From: Clostridia bacterium
Lineage (GTDB): Bacteria > Bacillota > Clostridia > Oscillospirales > CAG-272
Reading direction: 5' to 3'
Assembly (NCBI GenBank): GCA_017624795.1
Contig: JAGAMJ010000063.1
Location: 1-10,423 of the forward strand
DNA: 10,423 nucleotides
Shown: piece by piece, positions 1 through 6,081 of the stretch
Layout: each line of letters begins with the position of its first letter
How positions within the stretch are numbered: the first letter of the stretch is position 1
Notes under the pieces: generated by a model
Told to the model about the DNA's origin: nothing
Database searches by the model: none
What the model saw: only the letters and a program-made list of their open reading frames with translations
Position numbers and translations under genes: made by a program

Positions 1-111
1 ATTTTTCACAAACGGACTGCGCCAGACGCCCTCGCGCAGCACGGAACTTGGACGATCTGCATCGGGGCAAACGAAAAACAGGCGCCGAAAAATCGGCGCC
101 TGCGGGGGCAT
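1..111 (-). CDS. Possible ORF starting here and leaving the left edge
   Basis: An ATG at 111-109, preceded by a purine-rich GGGGG run 2 nt upstream, opens a frame with no stop to the window edge (37 codons, beginning MPPQAPIF and including LREGVWRSPFVK). The product is not recognised. The main argument against it is that a strong minus-strand terminator (79-102) would lie inside codons 4-11. Openness over 37 GC-rich codons is not significant by itself. The initiation region resembles that of the 40-aa gene at 1059-1181: a G-run, ATG in a loop, then a C-run. This similarity is the only reason to list it. Confidence 0.2.
   Translation of the reverse strand, partial: MPPQAPIFRRLFFVCPDADRPSSVLREGVWRSPFVKN
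71..102 (-). terminator. Intrinsic terminator after the structural operon
   Basis: A perfect 10-bp inverted repeat (79-88 with 93-102, arms CAGGCGCCGA/TCGGCGCCTG, 4-nt loop) is followed on the minus strand by TTTTTCGT (78-71). This is a textbook rho-independent terminator in the minus direction only. It lies 44 bp after the stop of the coiled-coil gene and probably ends the long minus-strand transcript. Confidence 0.85.
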
Positions 112-118
112 AGCCCCC
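104..118 (-). promoter_or_regulatory. G-run/C-run stem-loop around an ATG
   Basis: GGGGGC (104-109) and GCCCCC (113-118) form a 6-bp stem with a 3-nt loop. Read on the minus strand it is a G-run, CT, ATG, then a C-run, so it could hide a ribosome binding site and start codon. It could equally be a simple stem-loop standing just before the terminator. A related but longer structure lies at 1171-1194. Confidence 0.4.
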
Positions 119-145
119 TTTGCTTGGATCGGTAGCGGTGAGAGC

Positions 146-595
146 TTACTTTGCCTGCGCGAGCTCGCCCACCAAAATGAGCGCGCGGCGCAGCTCGATC
201 AAGGCGGCCTTCGCCTCATCTCGCTCGTTCTCGGCTGCCTTTGCGCGTGCCTCTGCTTCACCGGCACGCAGTTCAAGCATCTCGTTTTCTTCTTCCAGAT
301 CATCGATCTGATCTTCCAGATCCATGATCTGCTGTTCCTTTTCGGCAAGCTGCTCGTCCAGCAGCTCGGCGTTGCCACCGTCACTCACGCCCTCGGGGAT
401 AAAATCCGCGTCGTAGGCGGGATTTTCAAACCAGACCTCGCCGTCGCGCTTGACGTAATCGTCAGCGTCGACGTCCCAGCCGTAGGATTTGCTTTCGGTA
501 TAGCCGCGATAGCTTTGAATGGCGGGGTTTGCAACGACCTTTTCATACAGCGCCCGTACGTCGGCACGGGTGCAGACCTTTTCCTGATAATTCAA
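146..595 (-). CDS. Coiled-coil protein of unknown function, TTG start
   Basis: A 149-residue soluble protein, last gene of the minus-strand unit. Residues 1-70 form a Tyr/Asp-rich globular part (VANPAIQSYRGYTESKSYGW, then YVKRDGEVWFENPAYD). Residues about 77-143 are a long, highly charged heptad-rich coiled coil (LLDEQLAEKEQQIMDLEDQI and on). The start is TTG at 595, chosen because a GGAGG lies 6 nt upstream and the first in-frame ATG is near residue 90, inside the coil. Similar uncharacterised proteins occur downstream of capsid genes in clostridial prophages by recall. No enzymatic motif is seen. It could be a head or virion accessory protein or a multimerising regulator; neither is shown. 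A hairpin at 636-664 separates it from the upstream gene and a terminator follows it. Confidence 0.75.
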   Translation of the reverse strand: MNYQEKVCTRADVRALYEKVVANPAIQSYRGYTESKSYGWDVDADDYVKRDGEVWFENPAYDADFIPEGVSDGGNAELLDEQLAEKEQQIMDLEDQIDDLEEENEMLELRAGEAEARAKAAENERDEAKAALIELRRALILVGELAQAK

Positions 596-635
596 AACAG
601 ACCTCCAACTCCTTTCATTAGTTTGGCAAGGGAAA

Positions 636-664
636 GCAAGAGATCGACGGTGTCGATCTCTTGC
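636..664 (-). terminator. Long perfect hairpin, possible weak terminator
   Basis: GCAAGAGATCGAC (636-648) and its exact complement (652-664) form a 13-bp stem with a 3-nt loop in the 93-bp gap between the membrane-protein gene and the coiled-coil gene. On the minus strand the stem is followed by TTTCCCTT, a broken T-tract, so termination would be partial. It could instead be a processing or stability element that sets expression of the last gene apart from the rest. Confidence 0.5.
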
Positions 665-688
665 CCGTCCCCGTTTGGATCGGTGCTT

Positions 689-1045
689 TTATTCCAAGCA
701 CTCGCTTTTCTGGGCGTTGACCTCCTTGCTGAAAGCGATGTCCGACTCGATCTGTGCGATCAGACGCGCCTCGTCAAAGGGGACCCCAAGCTCTGCGGTA
801 AGGATCCGCAAACGGGAGAGCACGTATTGCAGCTTTTCGGCGGCGGTGTAATCCTGAAATTGCTCCGCCTCGACCTCATACTGCCGTGCCGCATCCAGGA
901 TCGTGAGCCAACGGGCGGCACCCTTGGCGTGACCGCTGCGGCAGAGCTTATAGATGTTATAAGCGACGCCCGCGGCGTTGACCAGAATGCCAAAGCAAAT
1001 GCAGATCAGCTCCCAATTTTCATTAAGCCACAGTAAGATATTCAT
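689..1045 (-). CDS. Small one-helix membrane protein, holin-like
   Basis: A 118-residue protein. Residues about 11-34 (WELICICFGILVNAAGVAYN and on) are one hydrophobic transmembrane segment, followed by basic residues (K33, R36, H39, K41, R45). The rest is a predicted helical cytoplasmic domain ending QIESDIAFSKEVNAQ. A single N-terminal helix followed by a long amphipathic tail with an IE-A-hydrophobic ending recalls the LLH-type phage holins (Pfam Phage_holin_6 group), but the match is by eye and only suggestive. Start at ATG 1045, preceded by AGGAGAGAAAGG. An upstream in-frame start would run through the 40-aa gene. If it is a holin, no partner endolysin is visible in the window. It could also be a membrane anchor for capsid assembly. 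Confidence 0.72.
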   Translation of the reverse strand: MNILLWLNENWELICICFGILVNAAGVAYNIYKLCRSGHAKGAARWLTILDAARQYEVEAEQFQDYTAAEKLQYVLSRLRILTAELGVPFDEARLIAQIESDIAFSKEVNAQKSECLE

Positions 1046-1058
1046 GCCTTTCTCTCCT

Positions 1059-1181
1059 TCATTCAAGGAACTCTCCGTCCGGCTTTGCGACGTCGGCACC
1101 TTTTTGGGGGCAGGCACCGCAAAGGATCAGATAACGAACAAGCGTTTCGATGAAGGAAGATGCGCTTTTTGGGGGGAGCAT
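1059..1181 (-). CDS. 40-aa small protein, hydrophobic centre, two Cys
   Basis: A short ORF (starts MLPPKSASSFIETL, ends KPDGEFLE) fills the gap between the 65-aa and membrane-protein genes. It has a compact hydrophobic/Cys segment VRYLILCGACPQKGAD at residues 15-30. ATG at 1181-1179 is preceded by a GGGGGG run ending 8 nt before it, which can pair with the anti-Shine-Dalgarno through G-U pairs. Its TGA at 1061-1059 is directly followed by the AGGAG of the next gene. Spacing on both sides (13 nt and 13 nt) fits an operon gene. No family is recognised. A CxxC (residues 21-24) is present but no metal site can be claimed. Coding status is inferred from position, RBS and protein-like composition. 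Confidence 0.55.
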   Translation of the reverse strand: MLPPKSASSFIETLVRYLILCGACPQKGADVAKPDGEFLE

Positions 1182-1194
1182 AGCGCTGCCCCCC
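1171..1194 (-). promoter_or_regulatory. RBS-sequestering stem-loop at the 40-aa gene
   Basis: The GGGGGG run that serves as ribosome binding site (1194-1189 on the minus strand) can pair with CCCCCC (1176-1171) in codons 2-4. A 3-bp inner stem AGC/GCT, a bulged base and a 5-nt loop (1180-1184) continue the structure, and the ATG sits at the loop edge. Folding would block initiation unless ribosomes finishing the 65-aa gene, whose stop is at 1197-1195, open it. This suggests translational coupling. There is no T-tract on either side, so it is not an intrinsic terminator. Confidence 0.5.
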
Positions 1195-1392
1195 TTAAAA
1201 GGAGCCCCAGATGCCGTCGGCGAACAGGATCCTGATCCCGATGCCGTTTGTTTCTCTCAAAAGGGCGATCGAGCCGGGCGCGCCGTCGGTGGGAAGGGGA
1301 GTGGTGGGATCGCTGGAAAGGTATACGCGGCGGTAAAGCGTTTTGCCGCCCTTTTTTGCCTCGGTTGGGATCTCTTCCAAAATCGTGATCAT
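1195..1392 (-). CDS. 65-aa protein of unknown function, capsid-downstream
   Basis: A 65-residue protein (MITILEEIPTEAKKGGKTLY and on) with an alternating hydrophobic pattern suggesting beta strands, a central Thr/Pro/Gly loop (SSDPTTPLPTDGAPG, residues 26-40) and a C-terminal GIGIRILFADGIWGSF. An excellent AGGAGG lies 5 nt before the ATG and overlaps the stop of the preceding gene, so it is surely translated and coupled to the 134-aa gene. Small proteins of this kind following N4-gp56 capsid genes are familiar by recall, but I know no function. A minor virion component is possible. Confidence 0.78.
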   Translation of the reverse strand: MITILEEIPTEAKKGGKTLYRRVYLSSDPTTPLPTDGAPGSIALLRETNGIGIRILFADGIWGSF

Positions 1393-1402
1393 CGTGACCT
1401 CC

Positions 1403-1807
1403 TTACACGCTGTGGCGCAGGGACTCGTCCGCGAAGCGGGAGGACTCCTGCTCCATGAACTGTGCGGTGCGCAGGTCCTGGATCTCGGACTGATCGAGCA
1501 GCAGCGCGAATTTGCGGCGGATACGGGTCCAGACGCCGCGGCGGATCAGGCAGTTCTTGCCGTTGATCGCCACGTAAACGTCGTCCTTGTATTTTTCGTT
1601 GTCCTTGAACAGTCTGACCTCAACGTACTCGTTGAGCCACGCCTCCTGATTTTTGATGAATTCGCGCAGGCGCTTCTCGCTCATTTCATTTGCCTGCTTT
1701 TCGGCGCGCTCGGTTTCCAGGGCATCGATCTTTGCCTCATACGAAGCGCGCATTTCCTCCATTTGGCGACGCAGTGCCGCCAACGTCTTTTTTTCGTTAT
1801 CTTCCAT
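1403..1807 (-). CDS. Conserved capsid-downstream protein, coiled-coil N-terminus
   Basis: 134 residues. Residues 1-55 are highly charged and heptad-like (LAALRRQMEEMRASYEAKID and on), a likely coiled coil. Residues about 60-110 form a compact domain with YVEVRLFKDNEKYKDDVYVA and INGKNCLIRRGVWTRIRRKF. Proteins with this VRLFKD-KYKDDV-V-NG-IKRG pattern commonly follow the major capsid gene in clostridial prophages by recall. Their role is unproven and a head accessory or decoration protein is the natural guess. Start ATG 1807, with AGAGG 9 nt upstream. It follows the capsid stop by 36 bp, so it is probably co-expressed with it at high level. Confidence 0.85.
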   Translation of the reverse strand: MEDNEKKTLAALRRQMEEMRASYEAKIDALETERAEKQANEMSEKRLREFIKNQEAWLNEYVEVRLFKDNEKYKDDVYVAINGKNCLIRRGVWTRIRRKFALLLDQSEIQDLRTAQFMEQESSRFADESLRHSV

Positions 1808-1843
1808 TCGGTTTTTCCTCTCTTTTATTTGATGGTGAGGCGA

Positions 1844-3244
1844 TTACTCCTGACCCGCCTCAAAGGTCGATGCGGTTTCGATACGCACCATAAATGCCTC
1901 CACCAGACGAACGGCTGCCTTGGTTGCCTTCCAGCCAACGGTCGCGCGCTGGTTGAGGGGGTCGGCGGTGCCGGCAGAGCCAAGCTGCTTGACGATGTGC
2001 TGCAAGCCGCCGCCGGAAAGCTCGGTCGTGCCGTAGGCGTTGTCGCCGATAACAAGCGTGGCGTAAACGTCCCTGCCTTCAAAGCCCGCTTCACCGGGGT
2101 AGATCATATCACCCTCGGAGAAAACATACGGCTTCGTGGGATCATCGGCATCGACCAGCATACGGTCAAGGTAGAGATAGGTGTCGCCCATGGTATCGTT
2201 GTTCATGTAGCCGACGACCTGCGCATATTGCAAGGATCCTGCGGATTCGTCCCAGACGAGAATAGAGCGGCCGACCACGTCGGAATTTGCACGGTTCCCC
2301 TCGTTGATCGAGCGGATCATCAAGCTGTGCTTGGTGCTTCTGCCTCCGTAATCTTCGAACATAGCCCCGTCGCCCAAAAGCTCTTCATAGCCTTCTCCAA
2401 AGCATTTGACCGAACGGGCGGTGGGCGTCAGATCGGGGGCGTGGAAGATCTTTGCCTCGGTGGATTCGACAAAGCGAACCCCCTCGATCATACCGATCTC
2501 GCCCTCATACAGCTCCTTGGTGTCCGCGTACTGATGGGGGAACTTCCAGTTGGGATCGTTGGTCAGGTCGTAGGCGCAGTCGGGGTGAATGATACAGGCG
2601 TAAGCGCCGTTGATCTTTTCGGCGTTCTGATTTTTGAGAAAGCGCACGGCGCGCTTGATGCAATCCACCGACATATAGTGGTTGCCCGTGGCTTTTCCGC
2701 CGGTCAGCAGGTAGCGCGCGTCAACGGCATCTGCGCCGTACTGCACGTTGGTGCCGCCGCAAAGGACCTCACGGGTGATGGTGTCCAGCGTGCGGCCTGC
2801 CTGGGAGCCGAGAAGCTTGGTTGCCATAACAAGGTTGTTGTCAATGGCGGTGAGCAAAAGCAGGTCGGAAAACTCGACGTAACCGCCGTACTGATGCACG
2901 GTGGCCTCGACCACGCCCATATTCATCGTCTGTCCCGAGGGGGTAACGCCCTCCGACAGTGCCGTGGTGAGCTTGGGCAGGGGATCGTACTTGCGGAACT
3001 GAATGGTCTTGCCGCCGTGCCTGGGGATCGGGAGCTTTTGCGCGAACTGATCGTGGATCAGATTGGGCTCGGCGTTATCGATCAGATAATCGGAATAGTA
3101 GGTCCGCATCTCCTCCGAAAGCCCCTGGGATTTGGTGTAGGGAGTTACGGTGCCCGTGGTGGTATCCGTGACGCCCTCGGTCGTGATGACGGTTTCGCCC
3201 GCGCCAAACAGGTGCAGGTCAAAATGAAGATTGTTTTGGTTCAT
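1844..3244 (-). CDS. Major capsid protein, N4-gp56 family
   Basis: 466 residues forming the capsid shell, expected to have an HK97-like fold. Family hallmarks visible are LSEEMRTYYSDYLIDNAEPN (42-61), LIHDQFAQKLPIPRHGGKTI (62-81), FRKYDPLPKLTTALSEGVTP (83-102), QYGGYVEFSDLLLLTAIDNN (118-137) and KLLGSQAGRTLDTITREVL (143-161). These match the N4-gp56 family major capsid protein pattern found in many Clostridia. ATG 3244 is preferred over the longer frame from 3277 because AAAGGA lies 5 nt upstream and because the N-terminal motif DLHLFG then sits at residues 9-14, exactly where scaffold has LLHLFG. The motif resembles the Prp cleavage site of L27 (LNLQFFA), implying removal of about the first 14 residues. 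It follows scaffold by 59 bp. Confidence 0.95.
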   Translation of the reverse strand: MNQNNLHFDLHLFGAGETVITTEGVTDTTTGTVTPYTKSQGLSEEMRTYYSDYLIDNAEPNLIHDQFAQKLPIPRHGGKTIQFRKYDPLPKLTTALSEGVTPSGQTMNMGVVEATVHQYGGYVEFSDLLLLTAIDNNLVMATKLLGSQAGRTLDTITREVLCGGTNVQYGADAVDARYLLTGGKATGNHYMSVDCIKRAVRFLKNQNAEKINGAYACIIHPDCAYDLTNDPNWKFPHQYADTKELYEGEIGMIEGVRFVESTEAKIFHAPDLTPTARSVKCFGEGYEELLGDGAMFEDYGGRSTKHSLMIRSINEGNRANSDVVGRSILVWDESAGSLQYAQVVGYMNNDTMGDTYLYLDRMLVDADDPTKPYVFSEGDMIYPGEAGFEGRDVYATLVIGDNAYGTTELSGGGLQHIVKQLGSAGTADPLNQRATVGWKATKAAVRLVEAFMVRIETASTFEAGQE

Positions 3245-3262
3245 ATTTTTCCTTTCTTTTGT

Positions 3263-3281
3263 GAGAATGAAGCCCATTCTC
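3263..3281 (-). promoter_or_regulatory. Intercistronic stem-loop before the capsid gene
   Basis: GAGAATG (3263-3269) and CATTCTC (3275-3281) form a 7-bp stem with a 5-nt loop in the scaffold-capsid gap, about 18 nt upstream of the capsid ATG. There is no T-tract, so it is more likely an mRNA processing or stability element than a terminator. It could help set the scaffold-to-capsid ratio. Confidence 0.35.
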
Positions 3282-3303
3282 TTTGTGTGCGGAAAGGAAG
3301 GTG

Positions 3304-3942
3304 TCAGAGCTTGATGCGCTCACCCTTGGCGGCGCGGCGCGCCACCTCGGCGCGCTGCTCGCGGGAAAGATGCGCCGCGTCACAGCGCAGGGCGTTGCCC
3401 CGCGTTTCGCTCAAAGCGCTTTCAACGGGGCGTATGCCTCTCGCGCGAATGCCCGACAGCACGCGCGCCTCGGTTTCCGTACGCGCAGCTTCCAGCGCCG
3501 CGCGAAGCTGTGCTTGAAGTGCCTCTTGCTTTGCGGGGTCCTCTCTTGGCGTGTCTGCCGACGCGTTTCTTCTCTCATATTCCGTCCGTAACGCCAAAAG
3601 CAGGTCCTCACCCGTCGCACCGAAGCACTCCGCTGCCGCGTCTGCCACGGCACGCGCATGCAAAAGCTGCTCCTTCATTTCCTTTTGTTCCTTGAAGCGT
3701 CGGTTAAAGGTTTCTTGAAAATACGCTGTGAAAAGGTCCTTGTATTCGCCCTCCATCAGCGCGCGGAATTCCTCGCTCCTTCGCTTCGCCCTCTCGCTCT
3801 CCCCGGCGGCGGGATCGCTGCTTTTTGCGGTATCGCCCGTTTCTTCATTTGCCTGCGGGGTGGGGGCAGGCGGTATGGTAGATGCACCCTCGGCGTCCTC
3901 ACCAAACAGGTGAAGCAGCCGCCATTTGTTTTGTTTTTGCAT
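3304..3942 (-). CDS. Capsid scaffold protein
   Basis: 212 residues, acting as internal scaffold during procapsid assembly. The N-terminus carries LLHLFGEDAEGA at residues 9-20. A disordered Pro/Ala/Thr/Glu-rich linker follows (21-50), then a helical stretch EEFRALMEGEYKDLFTAYFQ (57-76) and RRFKEQKEMKEQLL (81-94). A second helical region (136-165) leads to a basic C-terminus HLSREQRAEVARRAAKGERI (191-210), the usual site of contact with coat protein in scaffolds. Start ATG 3942 has TGAGGT just upstream. Longer in-frame extensions lack a good RBS and run through a structured leader. Composition, size and position directly before the capsid gene support the call. The shared motif suggests cleavage by the neighbouring Prp-like protease. 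Confidence 0.88.
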   Translation of the reverse strand: MQKQNKWRLLHLFGEDAEGASTIPPAPTPQANEETGDTAKSSDPAAGESERAKRRSEEFRALMEGEYKDLFTAYFQETFNRRFKEQKEMKEQLLHARAVADAAAECFGATGEDLLLALRTEYERRNASADTPREDPAKQEALQAQLRAALEAARTETEARVLSGIRARGIRPVESALSETRGNALRCDAAHLSREQRAEVARRAAKGERIKL

Positions 3943-3968
3943 AATAACCTCACTCTTTCGCGGTGTCA

Positions 3969-4026
3969 GACAAGGGGAAAGGCGGCTCGGCTTGCTTTGG
4001 CTGCGAGGGCGTCCTTGCCCCTTGTC
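3969..4026 (-). promoter_or_regulatory. Long stem-loop in the scaffold leader
   Basis: The 14-nt arms 3969-3982 (GACAAGGGGAAAGG) and 4013-4026 (CCTTGCCCCTTGTC) pair at 13 of 14 positions, and an inner CTCG/CGAG pair (3986-3989 with 4004-4007) continues the stem. It lies in the 97-bp gap between the protease and scaffold genes and ends 26 nt before the scaffold ATG. On the minus strand no T-tract follows. With the promoter candidate at 4034-4065 it would form the very 5' end of a capsid-gene transcript. Confidence 0.6.
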
Positions 4027-4033
4027 GTGACCG

Positions 4034-4065
4034 ATTATATCACATCGTTTCGATTTTGTCGTCAA
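4034..4065 (-). promoter_or_regulatory. Candidate internal promoter for scaffold and capsid
   Basis: On the minus strand TTGACG (4065-4060) is followed after 20 bp by TATAAT (4039-4034), preceded by TG-A, giving an extended -10 (TGATATAAT). The 20-bp spacing is longer than optimal, but a perfect extended -10 can work with a poor -35. Predicted start is about 4028, 2 nt before the long stem-loop. It overlaps the protease stop codon. Confidence 0.5.
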
Positions 4066-4357
4066 CTGAGCTGTATTGCACGATCTGCACCTGATCGGGG
4101 TAGCTTTTTGCGATCTCGCAAAGCCCCCGCATCACAAGCGCAAAGCCCTCTCCCGGATGTGGGCAGGAAACAAAGACCTCGCCGGGCGCCATATGATAGC
4201 GCGCGTGGCGGCAGCTTGCCGCCGCGTGCAGGGCAAGCGCCCCCGCAAGCGCGGAAACACCCGCACAGATCACGTGGCTCTCCTCGCCGCCCTGGGCGTG
4301 TCCCGTGACAAGCAAGCGGCAGCACGCGCCGCTGCGGCTCGCGTAAATGCGGATCAC
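4040..4357 (-). CDS. Prp-family cysteine protease, likely head-maturation protease
   Basis: 105 residues, the usual length for Prp, the ribosomal-processing cysteine protease that trims the N-terminus of L27 in Firmicutes. The signature VTGHAQGGEESHVICAGVSA (18-37) contains the catalytic pair H20 and C31 followed by S35. The C-terminal helix GFALVMRGLCEIAKSYPDQV (71-90) matches the family pattern. The usual Asp two or three residues before Cys is replaced by His (SHVICAGVS), and the His-Cys distance is 11 rather than the more usual 12. Start is GTG 4357, overlapping the portal stop by 4 bp, so translation is coupled. The housekeeping copy normally sits between rplU and rpmA. This one sits between portal and scaffold, where phages place their head protease. 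Scaffold and capsid both carry a Prp-site-like LHLFG. Confidence 0.85.
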   Translation of the reverse strand: MIRIYASRSGACCRLLVTGHAQGGEESHVICAGVSALAGALALHAAASCRHARYHMAPGEVFVSCPHPGEGFALVMRGLCEIAKSYPDQVQIVQYSSVDDKIETM

Positions 4358-6069
4358 GGCTCCGCGCCCTCGGCGGCTTGCTCGCGCAGCTGCTGCGCCT
4401 TTTCAAAGGCGTACAGAAGGGGATCCTTGACCTCCTCTTTGGTGTCGCTTGGAGCAGAGGCGGCGGCCGCGTCGGGGCTCGCGGGGTGCTTTGCCTTTGC
4501 CAACGCCTCGACTTGCTCGCGCAGCAGACCGATGCCCGAAAGATCCATATTGGACAGCAGTATGCTTGCCTGTGCCGCGTTTTCGGGCTCGAAAACGCCC
4601 ATACGGTACAGGTCCTTCATGGTTTCGTTGTGGGACAGTCGGGTATACGGATCCTTTTTGACTGCGCGCACGTCGATGTCAAAAATGGGGCGGCGGCAGA
4701 TCGGCGTGCCGTCGGTAAGCGTCCCGATGGGGCGCTCGGCGATGCTTTGATTGGAAAAGGACACGTAGCGGTAGTCGCCGTTCTCGCCCAAGATGCGGAA
4801 GAAGCGGGCTTCGCTGTAAAACTGCCGCACGCACTCGATCACAAGGCGCACCGTTCGCACAAACGAGCGATAGGAAGCGGACACGATATCGCGCACGGTC
4901 TTGTTGCCCGCCTCCTGCAAGGCGGCGATGGCAGAGGCGGCGGTCACGCCGCCGTCGGGGATCCCTTGCAGAATGTCACGGCTGGCGGTGGTTTCCTTCA
5001 ACTCGTTGACCTTGGCGTTTTTGAGGTTCAGCCAGAAGGGATCGGGATCCTCCACGCAGATCTGGCGCAGGCGTTCCTCGTCAAGGTCGCCCTCCACACC
5101 AACGATCAAGCGCGAAAGATCGGCAAACTCCTGCTCGTCCACGCCCGTGCTTTTCTTGCAGAAGAAGCGGACGCGCGTCGCCCAATCCATATATTCCAGC
5201 AAATTGCGGTCCATGCGGTCGATATAGATCTGCGGATCACGCGCAAGGGCGATCATGCCAAAGCCGACGCTTTCCCCCTCGATGGGATACAGCACGTCCA
5301 GCACGAAGGGGTATTCGCCGTGCTCGTACCAGCCGTTTTCATAGCCCTCCTCGTTCTCGGACGAGAACAGGACGCAGTCCCCCGCGAATTTGCAGTAATG
5401 CAGCACGGTGCGCCCCTCGGGCGTGCGCTTTTTATAGTACCAATCGACCACCAGCACCTGATCGCCCTCGATGGGCAGCATACCGCCAAGATCGGTCTGC
5501 GAGCCGTCGTAGTGGGGAAAGCGCGCCTGTACGGCGTCGGCATTGAGCTGCTCCACAAAGTAAACGCTGCGGGAATGCTGGATATCCCGTACGCCCGGCT
5601 GCCAATACAGATTGCGCATATCTACCCGACGCACGTCGATGTCACCCAGCCCGTTTTCCAGCTCACCATTCCAGAACACGCCGTAAGCGCACACGCCGTG
5701 CTTAAGCTTGAACCACATATTGTCCGAATAGGTGCTTTCAAAATTGCTGCGCTCCAAAATGACGGGCAGGATCTGGGAAAGCGCCTTGGCGTCCTCCACG
5801 TCGCTCGGCTCGCGCGCAAGGCAGGCAGCGGTTGGGATATATTCCATAAGATCGGCGTGCTTTTGCAGAATGCTGTTGAGCAGCCAGGCCGAGGTCGGGG
5901 CAAAGCGCTCGCCCTCGCTGTTGGAATGTGCGACCGGCGTTACCCGCAAGCGATAAAACTGTTCTTCGTCTTCAACGCGGGCAAGAAAAGCGCTTTTTGC
6001 CCTTTGATAGTTCAGTAATTCCTCCATCGCCCCTCTGATCTGAGGGACGTCTATGATCTTTCTTTTCAT
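4354..6069 (-). CDS. Portal protein
   Basis: 571 residues, expected to form the dodecameric ring at one capsid vertex through which DNA is pumped. It is recognised by position directly after the large terminase, by size, and by features shared with P22-like portals: an N-terminal region with long helices and QFYRLRVTP (37-45), a central Trp/Tyr-rich wing including WYEHGEYPFVLDVLYPIEGE (247-266), RDILQGIPDGGVTAASAIAA (364-383) followed by a long helix to about 418, and an Ala/Ser-rich helical tail (520-571). ATG 6069 has GGAGG 5 nt upstream. It follows terL by 39 bp containing a tandem repeat. It is longer than HK97-type portals (about 400-450 residues), in keeping with the P22-like group. Confidence 0.88.
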   Translation of the reverse strand: MKRKIIDVPQIRGAMEELLNYQRAKSAFLARVEDEEQFYRLRVTPVAHSNSEGERFAPTSAWLLNSILQKHADLMEYIPTAACLAREPSDVEDAKALSQILPVILERSNFESTYSDNMWFKLKHGVCAYGVFWNGELENGLGDIDVRRVDMRNLYWQPGVRDIQHSRSVYFVEQLNADAVQARFPHYDGSQTDLGGMLPIEGDQVLVVDWYYKKRTPEGRTVLHYCKFAGDCVLFSSENEEGYENGWYEHGEYPFVLDVLYPIEGESVGFGMIALARDPQIYIDRMDRNLLEYMDWATRVRFFCKKSTGVDEQEFADLSRLIVGVEGDLDEERLRQICVEDPDPFWLNLKNAKVNELKETTASRDILQGIPDGGVTAASAIAALQEAGNKTVRDIVSASYRSFVRTVRLVIECVRQFYSEARFFRILGENGDYRYVSFSNQSIAERPIGTLTDGTPICRRPIFDIDVRAVKKDPYTRLSHNETMKDLYRMGVFEPENAAQASILLSNMDLSGIGLLREQVEALAKAKHPASPDAAAASAPSDTKEEVKDPLLYAFEKAQQLREQAAEGAEP

Positions 6070-6081
6070 GTTTCCTCCATT

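Noticed and set aside
616..618. ATG at 618 opening an 8-codon leader peptide before the coiled-coil gene
   Set aside because: No convincing RBS, and it contains the RBS of the real gene; it ends overlapping the TTG start but too little supports a functional leader peptide.
3245..3277. Longer capsid start at 3277
   Set aside because: The internal ATG at 3244 has a clear RBS and places the LHLFG motif at the same position as in scaffold.
1343..3517. 724-codon plus-strand open frame opposite the capsid gene
   Set aside because: It is antisense to the recognised capsid, scaffold and 134-aa genes; composition is low in charge balance and no family is seen. It arises from GC-rich codon bias in the true frame.
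3943..4065. Longer scaffold start at 4065
   Set aside because: The extra 41 residues are coded by the hairpin leader and overlap the protease gene; no RBS supports it.
4378..6018. 546-codon plus-strand open frame opposite the portal gene
   Set aside because: Mirror frame of the portal coding sequence with no ribosome binding site or recognisable domain.
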